Positions 1-6,008 of a DNA stretch of 8,501 nucleotides are shown here, one piece after another (position 1 is the stretch's first letter; each line of letters begins with the position of its first letter). This stretch comes from DATFJZ01 sp046482845. GTDB taxonomy: Bacteria > Desulfobacterota > Desulfobacteria > Desulfobacterales > Desulfobacteraceae. The position numbers were made by a program, and so were the translations under genes. Below the pieces are notes generated by a model, which was not told the DNA's origin, searched no databases, and worked only from the letters and a program-made list of their open reading frames with translations. The stretch lies in NCBI GenBank assembly GCA_046482845.1, contig JAWOEJ010000142.1, positions 1 through 8,501 on the forward strand, read 5' to 3'.

Positions 1-1114
1 AAAAAAGAATCATTATCACCAGGAAAATGCCAATGCTCACTGCCATATAAATATAGGGCATGAATTCTCTAAAAACGGATAAGGGCCTGTTGATAACAAC
101 ACTGTTTTCCGGCAGATCAGACAAATTTATCTTCCATTTTTCAAGCTGTTCATAATCAAACATATAGGGATTGACAATTGAATTGTCGTAATCCACAGGG
201 ATAGTGGACGGCGGTTCTCCCGCTATGATCCTCAGGGCTTTTTCTGCTGCCATGCGGCCATGAATTTCGCTGTTGAGAAGTTTACCGCCGACTATGCCAT
301 GGCCGAAAAAAAGATCCACAAGCCCATAAACAGGCACAGGTGCTTTTAAGGAAATCATCTCACAGGCCTTTTGGGCGGACATAAAAAAATTGTTTCTGTC
401 CATCAGCCAGACCGTGAGCAGCACAATGGTGTTTTTCTCAAGGGAAGCAAGGGTGCTGAAAAGTTCTTCATGGGACAGAAATTCGCCTGAAAAATATTCA
501 AATTCAATCTGGGTATAACCGGAGGCAGCCTTTTTCACTGCCTTCAACTGCCCTTCTCCCGTGGGTGTATTGTCTGTCACCACGGCAATTCTGCAAACGT
601 GAGGATGTAAATTCAGGACCAGATCAATGGTGGCCTTTATGTCTAAAAATTCCACCACGCCGGTAACATCAGGATTTTTATCAATAAGCGCTTTCCTGTA
701 GTTATTAATGCCGCTGAAGGATACCGGTGCCCGGTTAAAAATCTGTTCATGGTGCCTTAACACAAAATCAAGGGCATTGTCATCAGTGGTGATCACGGCG
801 TCCAGATGAATGTTGCCATATTTCAGGTGGTAGATATTTTTCAGAGACGTCAGATAGGCCTCTGTATATAGCCGCTTGGTATCCATGTATTCCACAAAAA
901 GCTCAAGATTATCAAGCCTTTGGGAAAGCACTTCCAGTGCAGCCGATACCTGGGAGTCTGTCCATTTAAATCCCTGGTGATAGGAATTGATGATCAGAAC
1001 CTTTTTCACGGAATCTGAAAACGCATATGTTAAATTTAAAAAAATAAAACACACCACACCAAAAGATAATAGATATTTTTGTATGTTTTTCTTTAACAAA
1101 AAATAATTGTCCAT
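1..1114 (-). CDS. Exported sensor protein with ABC-substrate-binding-like periplasmic domain (partial, C-terminus beyond window)
   Basis: The reading frame is open from an ATG at 1114 to the left edge (371 codons plus one base), so the gene is cut by the window. Residues 13-31 form a hydrophobic export signal with a plausible cleavage after TYA. Residues ~37-330 resemble the periplasmic 'ABC transporter substrate binding protein' domain (PF04392-like): an early 'INSYHQGFKWTD' segment, an 'ITTDDNAL' segment, and a late 'GRMAAEKALRIIAGE' segment. The 'NRPLSVFREF' stretch at 342-351 leads directly into a transmembrane helix at ~352-371. In Desulfobacterota and Geobacter this layout usually precedes a histidine kinase or GGDEF output, but that part is not in the window. 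An AAAAGG sequence lies 8 nt before the start. The gene has its own promoter at 1241-1269. The ligand is unknown. I am confident of the sensor-like N-terminus and uncertain of the output type. Confidence 0.78.
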   Translation of the reverse strand, partial: MDNYFLLKKNIQKYLLSFGVVCFIFLNLTYAFSDSVKKVLIINSYHQGFKWTDSQVSAALEVLSQRLDNLELFVEYMDTKRLYTEAYLTSLKNIYHLKYGNIHLDAVITTDDNALDFVLRHHEQIFNRAPVSFSGINNYRKALIDKNPDVTGVVEFLDIKATIDLVLNLHPHVCRIAVVTDNTPTGEGQLKAVKKAASGYTQIEFEYFSGEFLSHEELFSTLASLEKNTIVLLTVWLMDRNNFFMSAQKACEMISLKAPVPVYGLVDLFFGHGIVGGKLLNSEIHGRMAAEKALRIIAGEPPSTIPVDYDNSIVNPYMFDYEQLEKWKINLSDLPENSVVINRPLSVFREFMPYIYMAVSIGIFLVIMILF

Positions 1115-1240
1115 GGAAATGGCCTTTTGTATTACCCTCTGGTTCTGAAAGAAAAAGAGAAACTGCCAATAAAACAAGAAGCATGCCCCCTCACACGCGA
1201 AGATCTGGAAACAGAGGCATTCAGGCGTAACAGTATTTGA

Positions 1241-1269
1241 TTTATACATTTATTGATGAACAAAGTCAA
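1241..1269 (-). promoter_or_regulatory. Sigma70-type promoter for the sensor gene
   Basis: Read on the minus strand, TTGACT (1269-1264) and TATAAA (1246-1241) are separated by exactly 17 nt; each box matches 5 of 6 consensus bases. Initiation would fall near 1234, giving a leader of about 120 nt before the ATG at 1114. It lies downstream of the permease stop, so the sensor is probably transcribed separately from the transporter operon. Confidence 0.6.
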
Positions 1270-1272
1270 TTC

Positions 1273-1299
1273 AACTTGATATTACTCGGTTATCAAGTT
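1273..1299. repeat. 9-bp perfect inverted repeat next to the sensor promoter
   Basis: AACTTGATA at 1273-1281 is the exact reverse complement of TATCAAGTT at 1291-1299, with a 9-nt spacer. It sits 4 bp upstream of the -35 box of the sensor promoter and 40 bp past the permease stop. On the minus strand no T-run follows it, so it is a poor terminator for the permease. On the plus strand five T's overlap and follow the stem, but no plus-strand gene ends here. A regulator-binding site is the likelier reading, by inference. Confidence 0.4.
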
Positions 1300-1315
1300 T
1301 TTATGTAAGGGCCGA

Positions 1316-1335
1316 GCACCGCCCCCAGCGGTTGC
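1316..1335 (-). terminator. GC-rich hairpin just after the permease stop (weak terminator candidate)
   Basis: ACCGC (1318-1322) pairs with GCGGT (1328-1332) around a 5-nt loop. Two further G-C pairs form across a single-base bulge. It begins about 4 nt past the permease stop codon but is not followed closely by a T-run on the minus strand, so it may only stabilise the 3' end. Confidence 0.3.
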
Positions 1336-1338
1336 CTG

Positions 1339-1995
1339 TCAGGAAGGAAAAGAAAAGCGCCGTTCAAAAAAAGCGGATAATTTTGATGCAGACCAGGTCA
1401 TGATAAAATAAAGCACGGCCACAGCAAAATAAATCTCAAAGGGCCTGAATGTTCTTGAATATACCATCTGGCCCATGCGGGTTAATTCGTTGATGGCCAG
1501 GACAGAGACAAGAGAGGTCTCTTTGAGCTGGGAGGAAAAGGCGTTCATAAGCGGGGGGATGGCAATTCTGGCCGCCTGGGGAAGAACAACCAGATAGTAT
1601 GTTTGAAATTTTGACAGGCCCAGGGAGCTGGCCGCTTCCTGCTGCCCACGGGTGACAGATAAAATTGAGCTTCGGACAATTTCTGAAATATACGCTCCAC
1701 CGCAGAGGCCGATGCCTACACAGGCAGCGGTCATATTTTTCATGCTTACCCCGAAAACAGGCAGGGCATAATAAATAAAGAAAAGCTGAATCAGCAGAGG
1801 AACACCGCGGAAAACTTCCACGTAAGCATCCAGTATCCGCTTTACAAAACCGGTCCCCGACCGGACCACACCGGTGACAGTTCCAAGGAAAAGGGAAATC
1901 ACATAGGACACAAGGGTGACAAATATGGTAATTTTAACCCCGGTTAAAAGCTCGGGCATTGCCTCGATGATAATATTAAACTGAAAGCCTTCCAT
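1339..1995 (-). CDS. Polar-amino-acid-type ABC transporter permease (HisM/GlnP family)
   Basis: This 218-aa inner-membrane protein is the translocation subunit of an ABC importer. It has the family's usual length and hydrophobic segments at about residues 15-43, 60-84, 88-108, 140-170 and 185-205. Strong family signatures are 'VEVFRGVPLLIQLFF' (59-73), 'GAYISEIVRSSI' (100-111) and the ATPase-docking EAA loop 'GQQEAASSLGLS' (117-128), followed by 'LKETSLVSVLAINEL' (157-171). The start at 1995 has GGGA 5 nt upstream and AAGGAG further back. It lies 81 bp after the binding-protein gene, separated by a terminator-like hairpin. No ATPase or second permease gene is present in the window, so the protein either homodimerises and uses an ATPase encoded elsewhere or the system is split. 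The substrate cannot be told from this subunit. Confidence 0.93.
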   Translation of the reverse strand: MEGFQFNIIIEAMPELLTGVKITIFVTLVSYVISLFLGTVTGVVRSGTGFVKRILDAYVEVFRGVPLLIQLFFIYYALPVFGVSMKNMTAACVGIGLCGGAYISEIVRSSILSVTRGQQEAASSLGLSKFQTYYLVVLPQAARIAIPPLMNAFSSQLKETSLVSVLAINELTRMGQMVYSRTFRPFEIYFAVAVLYFIMTWSASKLSAFFERRFSFPS

Positions 1996-2025
1996 TTAAT
2001 CCCAGTGTCTCCTTGACGAAAAGGG

Positions 2026-2062
2026 TTAAAAATACCGGAAACAGCTGTTTTGCTGCTTCCGG
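2026..2062 (-). terminator. Terminator-like hairpin between binding-protein and permease genes
   Basis: On the minus strand CCGGAA pairs with TTCCGG (2057-2062 with 2035-2040). One mismatch follows, then CAGC/GCTG (2052-2055 with 2042-2045), closing a 6-nt loop. TATTTTT follows the stem. It begins 14 nt past the binding-protein stop and ends 30 nt before the permease start. This fits a partial terminator that lets the binding protein be made in excess of the permease, an arrangement common in ABC operons; that role is inferred. Confidence 0.62.
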
Positions 2063-2076
2063 GAAAAAATCCAATC

Positions 2077-2853
2077 CTAATTGTCCAGGGCAAGCCACTG
2101 GTCATAAATTTTTTTATAGGTTCCATTTTTTTGAATTTCAGCAAGGGCCTGGTTCACCTTATCGGTTAACGCGTCAGCCCCCCTGGGAAACACCATTACA
2201 ATTTCACTGGAATGCAGGGGAGCGCCAACCACTTTGAAGGAAGGATCTTTTTTTATCTGGAGAACCGCATAGGCATAACCGCATACCACAGCATCTATTC
2301 TTTTGAATTTAAGGTCGAGAAAGGCCTCTGTTGTATAATTATACTTTTTGACATCCTTAAACGCACCGGGACGGTCATCAACCGCCTTTTCACTGCTGGT
2401 CGTCATTTGCACGCCAACTATTTTATCTTTAAGATCTTCAAGGGAATTTATCCTGTCTTCGTCCTTTCGAACAATGATCACCTCGTTTAAATCAAAATAT
2501 TTATCGCTGAAATTGGCATTCTTTTTTCGCGCAGAGGATTTGCTCATGCAGGTGATTAAAAGATCGTAATCCCCTTTGTTCATTCCGGCAATAAGGCCCT
2601 GCCATTCACCATCTTTAAAAACGGCCTTTACACCCATTTCCCGGGCCACAGCTTTGCCCAGGTCCACATCAAACCCAATAAATTCATTGGATCTGGTTTT
2701 GGATTCAAAGGGGGGATACTGGGCGCAGAAGCCCACCACCATTTCACCTTTTTGATAAATCTTCTGCCATGAATTATCTTCTGTTGAAAACCCTGAATTT
2801 GAAAAGACCAGCAGCAATGATATGCCGAATATAATTGAAACCGCTTTTTTCAT
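2077..2853 (-). CDS. Family-3 extracellular solute-binding protein of an ABC transporter
   Basis: This is a 258-aa periplasmic receptor of the SBP_bac_3 family (PF00497). The start at 2853 is preferred to an upstream ATG at 2892 because AAGGAG lies 7 nt before it and the signal peptide (residues 1-23, K-K then a hydrophobic core) begins there. No lipobox is present. Family marks are 'YPPFES' (47-52), 'GFDVDLGKAVA' (60-70), 'WQGLIAGMNKGDYDLL' (84-99), Arg109 at the position that normally binds the ligand carboxylate, and 'TYKKIYDQW' (245-253). In amino-acid receptors an Asp two residues after a 'DAVV'-type motif holds the alpha-ammonium group; here the motif (187-190) is followed by C191-G192-Y193, so that Asp appears to be missing. 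It starts 1 nt after the desulfidase-like gene and is probably co-translated with it. The ligand is unknown. Confidence 0.9.
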   Translation of the reverse strand: MKKAVSIIFGISLLLVFSNSGFSTEDNSWQKIYQKGEMVVGFCAQYPPFESKTRSNEFIGFDVDLGKAVAREMGVKAVFKDGEWQGLIAGMNKGDYDLLITCMSKSSARKKNANFSDKYFDLNEVIIVRKDEDRINSLEDLKDKIVGVQMTTSSEKAVDDRPGAFKDVKKYNYTTEAFLDLKFKRIDAVVCGYAYAVLQIKKDPSFKVVGAPLHSSEIVMVFPRGADALTDKVNQALAEIQKNGTYKKIYDQWLALDN

Positions 2854-2854
2854 C

Positions 2855-3379
2855 TTATTTCTCCTTAATTTTTGATGGATTTTTTTCATCAATGGCCATA
2901 AACTTTAAATCAATTTTTCTTTCAAGGAGCAGCTTTTCAAGCTCCTCCATAAACACCCCCCTTTCGTTTACATACCTGACTTTTTCAAAGGGTTTTTCTC
3001 CCGGTGCTGTAACGCCCCCGGTCAGACCATAAGGGGTAGAATAAACCCCGCAACTCGGGCTGCCATCCACCCCGACAACGGCTGTTATCTCATACCCTGC
3101 CCTGATGAATGCCCAAATCTGGTCAACACAGGGGATCAGAAGGGATCTGCTGTGCGCTCTATAGGACGGGTGGTCATACTGATCCTTGGACATCCCCCAC
3201 CGGTTCATACCCAGATAGGTTGATTCCGGACAGGGCAGCTGAATAATACCGGTACCCTGTCTGATAAAGTCTTTAACAGCGTCAAACAGAACTCCGGGAT
3301 AGGTGGCCAGAGGGGTTACCTTTGCATTGGCGTTTAAAATACAATGAGACACAAGAACGACTTTTTTGCTTCTGTTCAT
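2855..3379 (-). CDS. TudS-related putative [4Fe-4S] desulfidase (DUF523 / CD3072-like)
   Basis: This 174-aa cytoplasmic protein has no signal peptide. Three cysteine motifs match the DUF523/TudS family: 'SHCILN' (C13), 'LPCPE' (C50) and 'GVDGSPSCG' (C110). In TudS, three such cysteines hold a [4Fe-4S] cluster whose free iron takes sulfur from thiouracil, and the Glu after the second Cys and the Ser in GSPSCG are near the active site. This sequence looks closest to the CD3072-type branch, whose substrate is not established. The start at 3379 follows GGGGGA by 4 nt. It is the first gene of a minus-strand operon, ending 1 nt before the solute-binding-protein start, and this suggests that its substrate or product is what the transporter moves. 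Family placement is fairly secure; the desulfidase activity is inferred. Confidence 0.8.
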   Translation of the reverse strand: MNRSKKVVLVSHCILNANAKVTPLATYPGVLFDAVKDFIRQGTGIIQLPCPESTYLGMNRWGMSKDQYDHPSYRAHSRSLLIPCVDQIWAFIRAGYEITAVVGVDGSPSCGVYSTPYGLTGGVTAPGEKPFEKVRYVNERGVFMEELEKLLLERKIDLKFMAIDEKNPSKIKEK

Positions 3380-3579
3380 TTTTCCCCCACGATTATGAAT
3401 TTAAATTCCGTAAACTCTCATAAGTTCATAAATTTTTCCAATTGTTAATTCTGATATGAAATTAAAATTAAATTTAAAAAATCTATTCATTATTCTCTTG
3501 CATCTCCCGGTAAAAGGCGCTAATCTTTATCAATTCAAAGTATTTTCATGAACCTGTCAAAAAAGGTAATCAAGATAAA
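3380..3579. promoter_or_regulatory. AT-rich divergent intergenic region, promoters not resolved
   Basis: This 200-bp spacer separates the minus-strand desulfidase operon from the plus-strand AF1514-like gene and must hold the start signals for both. On the minus strand TTGACA (3560-3555) is present, but the element 17 nt on, TGAATT, is a poor -10. On the plus strand TTGCAT (3498-3503) and TAATCT (3521-3526) are 17 nt apart, each matching 3 of 6 bases. The stretch 3460-3490 is almost all A/T. No convincing operator palindrome is seen. Confidence 0.35.
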
Positions 3580-3882
3580 ATGACACAAATTTTCAATGAA
3601 CCGGGCAATCATACCCATGAAGTGATCAAAAAAAGAATGGACACCCCTGATCTGGATTTTCAGCAGGCAAAGGACACAGCCAAAGAAATTGCCCTGTCAA
3701 AAAGCGCAAGCTGTATGGTGCTTTCCTGGAAAAACGGGAAAACTGGCGAATTTTATCCAAAACGGCAATGCGGCACAGAAAACAAACCGGCCTGGATCTA
3801 CTATGCTGAGACGCGGGGGGCAGATTTAACCGTTGATATTAATGACGGGGAATATGTTTTTATGATTCTTTTGATGGAATAG
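3580..3882 (+). CDS. AF1514-like small protein of unknown function (DUF5619-type)
   Basis: This is a 100-aa soluble protein without a signal peptide or membrane segment. The stretch from residue 24 on ('DLDFQQAKDTAKEIA', then 'MVLSWKNGKTGEFYP', 'AWIYYAETRG' and 'LTVDINDGEYVF') has the order and spacing I associate with the AF1514 family, a small alpha/beta fold named from an Archaeoglobus protein and seen in sulfate reducers. Cysteines are at 45 and 64. The function of the family is not known. Residues 1-23 look like a less conserved extension, so Met20 is an alternative start, but AAGG about 13 nt before 3580 favours the longer form. It is transcribed away from the transporter operon and stands alone. 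The ORF is probably real; the family name is from memory. Confidence 0.7.
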   Translation: MTQIFNEPGNHTHEVIKKRMDTPDLDFQQAKDTAKEIALSKSASCMVLSWKNGKTGEFYPKRQCGTENKPAWIYYAETRGADLTVDINDGEYVFMILLME

Positions 3883-3940
3883 GTTCTATTACTCTATCAT
3901 CAATTCTTTTGAATAGCGCCCGCGGCCCACAACAATTCAT

Positions 3941-4030
3941 GAAAGCCACCAGCTGTCAGTAACCAGCAGGGAAAAAATTGGAGTTGTCTAGTGGAAGCTG
4001 ATAACTGAGTACTGATGGCTGACGGCTTTC
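3941..4030. repeat. Dispersed imperfect-palindromic repeat, copy A (long form)
   Basis: A 90-bp element begins GAAAGCC and ends GGCTTTC. It shares a run of 25 or more identical bases with copy B (5867-5936), from CAGCTGTCAG (3950) through AGCAGGGAAAAA, and the ending TGATGGCTGACGGCTTTC. It is about 20 bp longer than copy B because of an extra AGCTGATAACTGAGTACTG-like stretch, which looks like degenerate repeats of an AGCTGAT unit. It lies between two convergent genes. Two copies in 8.5 kb suggest a multi-copy REP- or MITE-like family in this genome. Confidence 0.7.
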
Positions 4031-4075
4031 ATCTATAAAACTTGAGAATCGAGTGTCAGGTTCTTAAAAATAAGT

Positions 4076-4111
4076 AAAGTGTCCCGCATTTTAAAAGTGT
4101 CCCGCATTTTA
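4076..4111. repeat. 18-bp perfect tandem duplication
   Basis: The unit AAAGTGTCCCGCATTTTA occurs twice back to back (4076-4093 and 4094-4111) without mismatch. A third, partial copy (CCTGCATTTTAA, 4112-4123) runs into the stop codon of the phosphoesterase gene at 4120-4122. A related GTGTCAGG occurs at 4053-4060. The origin is unknown; replication slippage or the edge of a REP-type element would both fit. Confidence 0.75.
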
Positions 4112-4119
4112 CCTGCATT

Positions 4120-5256
4120 TTAAGGCTGATTGACAATATCAATAATTGTCACCTCAGGCGGAGAGAGAAACCGTAAAGGGGGTCCCCAGGTGCCTGACCC
4201 CCTGCTGATATATATCCGGGAATTATCCTGCAGTTCCACAAGGCCGGAATGCAGGGGATACTTCAGCTTTGTCACCAGACTGAAGGGGAAAATCTGACCT
4301 TTGTGGGTATGTCCGGACAGCTGAAGATCAAAACACCCGAAAGCTTCTCTGCTGACAACCGGCTGATGTTTGAGAAACAGGGTGAATTTCTCCCGGGGCA
4401 GGCTTAAGAGCAGTGCTTTTTCAAAAACAGGGCTGTTCCGGTGGACACGTCCCCTGCCTGGATCATCAACGCCTGCTATGTTTACTACGTTTGTCACCCC
4501 TTCTCCCTGGAGAACCTGAAACCCGGCACTTCGGGTAAATTCCAGTGACCGCTTGAGACCGGCATAAAACTCGTGATTTCCTGTTACCGCATATTTTCCG
4601 TACGTCACTGGAATGTTTTTCAGCATATCCGCCAGCTTATCAGGTTTATCCATATCTCCGTCCACCAGGTCGCCGGTGGATATAAGAATATCAGGCCCTG
4701 CTTTTTCAACCTGATCAATGATCCGCTGAAGTCTGTATCTGCCCACAATTAATCCAAGATGAACATCAGATATCTGAACCACCCTGACCTTCTCAATATT
4801 ATGGGGAAGTTTGTCTGTGGTTATGGTTACCTGCTCCGTACAAATGTGAAGCGCTTCAAAACAGCTGTAAATAACAACAAATAGAGAAAGCGTAATTGAA
4901 ATCAGGTTAAGGACTCTGAAAACATGATTCCTGTCTGAAAAAGGAGAAAACAGACCTGCTTTACAGGCAGAAAAATAAAACAAACGGCAGATGTCAAAGA
5001 AAAACCAGGTGCTGACAAAAATAAAAACAAAACCCATCCAGGTATACCCGACACAGGCCAGCCAGCGGGCAGATGCATACCAGCCGCTATGCTCAAGCAT
5101 TCTTACCCCGATGGGGGCAGCCACCATACCCCCCATGAATCCGGCAAGCACCAGAGATTTCATGAGTCCGGGGCTGAATCCTTTGATCAGTTTGATAAAG
5201 GCGTAAACATGGGCTCCACCATAAACAAGGATATATATGAGAAGAAAAAGGCGCAT
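4120..5256 (-). CDS. Membrane-anchored metallophosphoesterase (YkuE/YaeI-like)
   Basis: This is a 378-aa protein with four predicted membrane segments (about residues 2-22, 34-55, 66-90, 113-135) followed by a calcineurin-type phosphoesterase domain (about 155-375). All dimetal-site motifs are present: D164-x-H166 in 'SDVHLG', G195-D196 in 'TGDLVDGD', G226-N227-H228-E229, H297 in 'KHQP' and G315-H316-T317-H318 in 'SGHTHKGQ'. Relatives of the YkuE/YaeI type act on lipid-linked or other phosphodiesters at the membrane; the substrate here is unknown. The motif set is complete, so the enzyme should be active. The Shine-Dalgarno before 5256 is weak (AAAGAA about 12 nt upstream), so the exact start is less certain. 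The gene is alone in its unit, with a tandem repeat at its 3' end. Confidence 0.93.
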   Translation of the reverse strand: MRLFLLIYILVYGGAHVYAFIKLIKGFSPGLMKSLVLAGFMGGMVAAPIGVRMLEHSGWYASARWLACVGYTWMGFVFIFVSTWFFFDICRLFYFSACKAGLFSPFSDRNHVFRVLNLISITLSLFVVIYSCFEALHICTEQVTITTDKLPHNIEKVRVVQISDVHLGLIVGRYRLQRIIDQVEKAGPDILISTGDLVDGDMDKPDKLADMLKNIPVTYGKYAVTGNHEFYAGLKRSLEFTRSAGFQVLQGEGVTNVVNIAGVDDPGRGRVHRNSPVFEKALLLSLPREKFTLFLKHQPVVSREAFGCFDLQLSGHTHKGQIFPFSLVTKLKYPLHSGLVELQDNSRIYISRGSGTWGPPLRFLSPPEVTIIDIVNQP

Positions 5257-5561
5257 TAGATTATTGTTCTTTGTTTTTGTCTGTCTAAAATATTCAGGCT
5301 CATGATCAGGTTTTTGTATCTGGTTTTGGAAAACGGGTCAGTTGGCGTTATCTGCCAAGCCGTTACAAGCGTAGAAAGACGTAGATAATCCCTTTAACGC
5401 ATGCCCGACCCCTAACATATGCTTTCTTATAAAGCAGAATCCCCAAAAAAACAATAGGGCTTTTACCCACAGGAAGTTAAGTCAGGCCAGAAAAAAGCAG
5501 GAAAATCTCCTGTAAACAAACAGTCCAGCACATGTAAGGATCAACTTACACTGTTGACTTT
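5257..5561. other. Gene-free stretch upstream of the phosphoesterase
   Basis: No ORF worth calling was found in any frame. Small palindromes occur: TTGGC/GCCAA around 5343-5359, GCTTT/AAAGC around 5421-5435, and TGTAAG (5533-5538) with CTTACA (5545-5550) 12 bp before the nitroreductase-like remnant. The phosphoesterase promoter should lie here on the minus strand, but no clear -35/-10 pair was found. Confidence 0.4.
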
Positions 5562-5742
5562 ATGGAATTTGCTGATATTATTGCAGACAGGTACAAGTGT
5601 TATCACGCTGTCCTGAAATGATCCTGGAAGCCGTCCCCCTTCATTTTCTCCAGCCGGGACAAAACCGCCGGGGGCTTTTTTGATTTTCAATATTCATGGA
5701 ATGGGTAATCACCAGGAAATCAGGTTTGACAGCTATATATAA
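5562..5742 (+). pseudogene. Frame-disrupted remnant resembling a nitroreductase N-terminus
   Basis: Three short segments in three different frames read in order like the start of a nitroreductase-family flavoprotein. Frame 1 (5562-5621) gives 'MEFADIIADRYKC' then 'AVLK' and a stop, compared with the usual M-DF-x-E-L/I-I-x-x-RYS-C/V-R opening. The next frame, from 5618, gives 'MILEAV', matching the usual K-ILEA-A/V helix. The third (5647-5742) gives 'SPAGTKPPGAFLIF', which lines up with the APSAGNxQPWxFIVV FMN-binding motif. The roughly 12 residues normally between the first two blocks are missing and the frame shifts twice. Nothing recognisable follows 5742, so about two thirds of the gene is gone. 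This was read by eye and could be a chance alignment, but three family blocks in the right order make decay more likely. Confidence 0.45.
5633..5682 (+). terminator. Weak terminator-like stem followed by six T's
   Basis: GGGGGCT (5670-5676), followed by TTTTTT, can pair with the AGCC and CCC of AGCCGTCCCCC near 5629-5639, with a GT bulge and a long loop. It falls inside the nitroreductase-like remnant, so it is probably incidental. Confidence 0.15.
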
Positions 5743-5866
5743 CCGGTATGGCCGGCCCATGATCATCGAACCGGCCACAAACAGGAATGAAACGCTCCGA
5801 TCGGCAATGCTCTGACGAGAGTTTCATATAAAAACCACCATGAGCAGCTTGCTCACAATAAACCAT
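5743..5866. other. Short-palindrome-rich spacer
   Basis: No gene was found. Two hairpins stand out: GGCCGG (5751-5756) with CCGGCC (5770-5775), and TGAGCA (5841-5846) with TGCTCA (5850-5855) around a 3-nt loop, 11 bp before repeat copy B. No T-run follows either. Confidence 0.35.
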
Positions 5867-5936
5867 AAAAGCCATCAGCTGTCAGTAACCAGCAGGGAAA
5901 AATTTGTAATTGTTTAGCTGATGGCTGACGGCTTTC
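5867..5936. repeat. Dispersed imperfect-palindromic repeat, copy B (short form)
   Basis: This 70-bp relative of the element at 3941-4030 lies in the same orientation. GCCATCAGCT (5871-5880) pairs perfectly with AGCTGATGGC (5916-5925), giving a 10-bp stem, and the outer AAAGCC/GGCTTT can pair instead as an alternative register. The loop contains the conserved TCAGTAACCAGCAGGG. The stem is better preserved than in copy A. It lies 72 bp upstream of the response-regulator start, where a promoter would be expected, so it may affect that gene's transcription. Confidence 0.7.
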
Positions 5937-6008
5937 AATAAAAAAATGGTCAGAGGGAAACATATCCTTTTTTTGTGAAACCCTTTCATATTAACAAAGG
6001 AGATAAAC

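Noticed and set aside
966..1184. 72-codon minus-strand ORF with a hydrophobic start, overlapping the sensor N-terminus
   Set aside because: It is out of frame with the sensor gene, whose signal peptide and family motifs are clear. Its ribosome-site-like GAGGGGG is almost touching the ATG, and the protein has no recognisable content after the first 13 residues.
2013..2569. Plus-strand ORFs of 73-92 codons opposite the solute-binding protein
   Set aside because: They are shadows of a well-supported minus-strand gene, show no family features and have no ribosome sites.
4076..4123. CRISPR-like array
   Set aside because: The units are directly adjacent with no spacers, and no cas genes are present.
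5338..5362. Possible sigma54 promoter (TTGGC...TGCC)
   Set aside because: The GG-to-GC spacing is 8 nt rather than the required 10.
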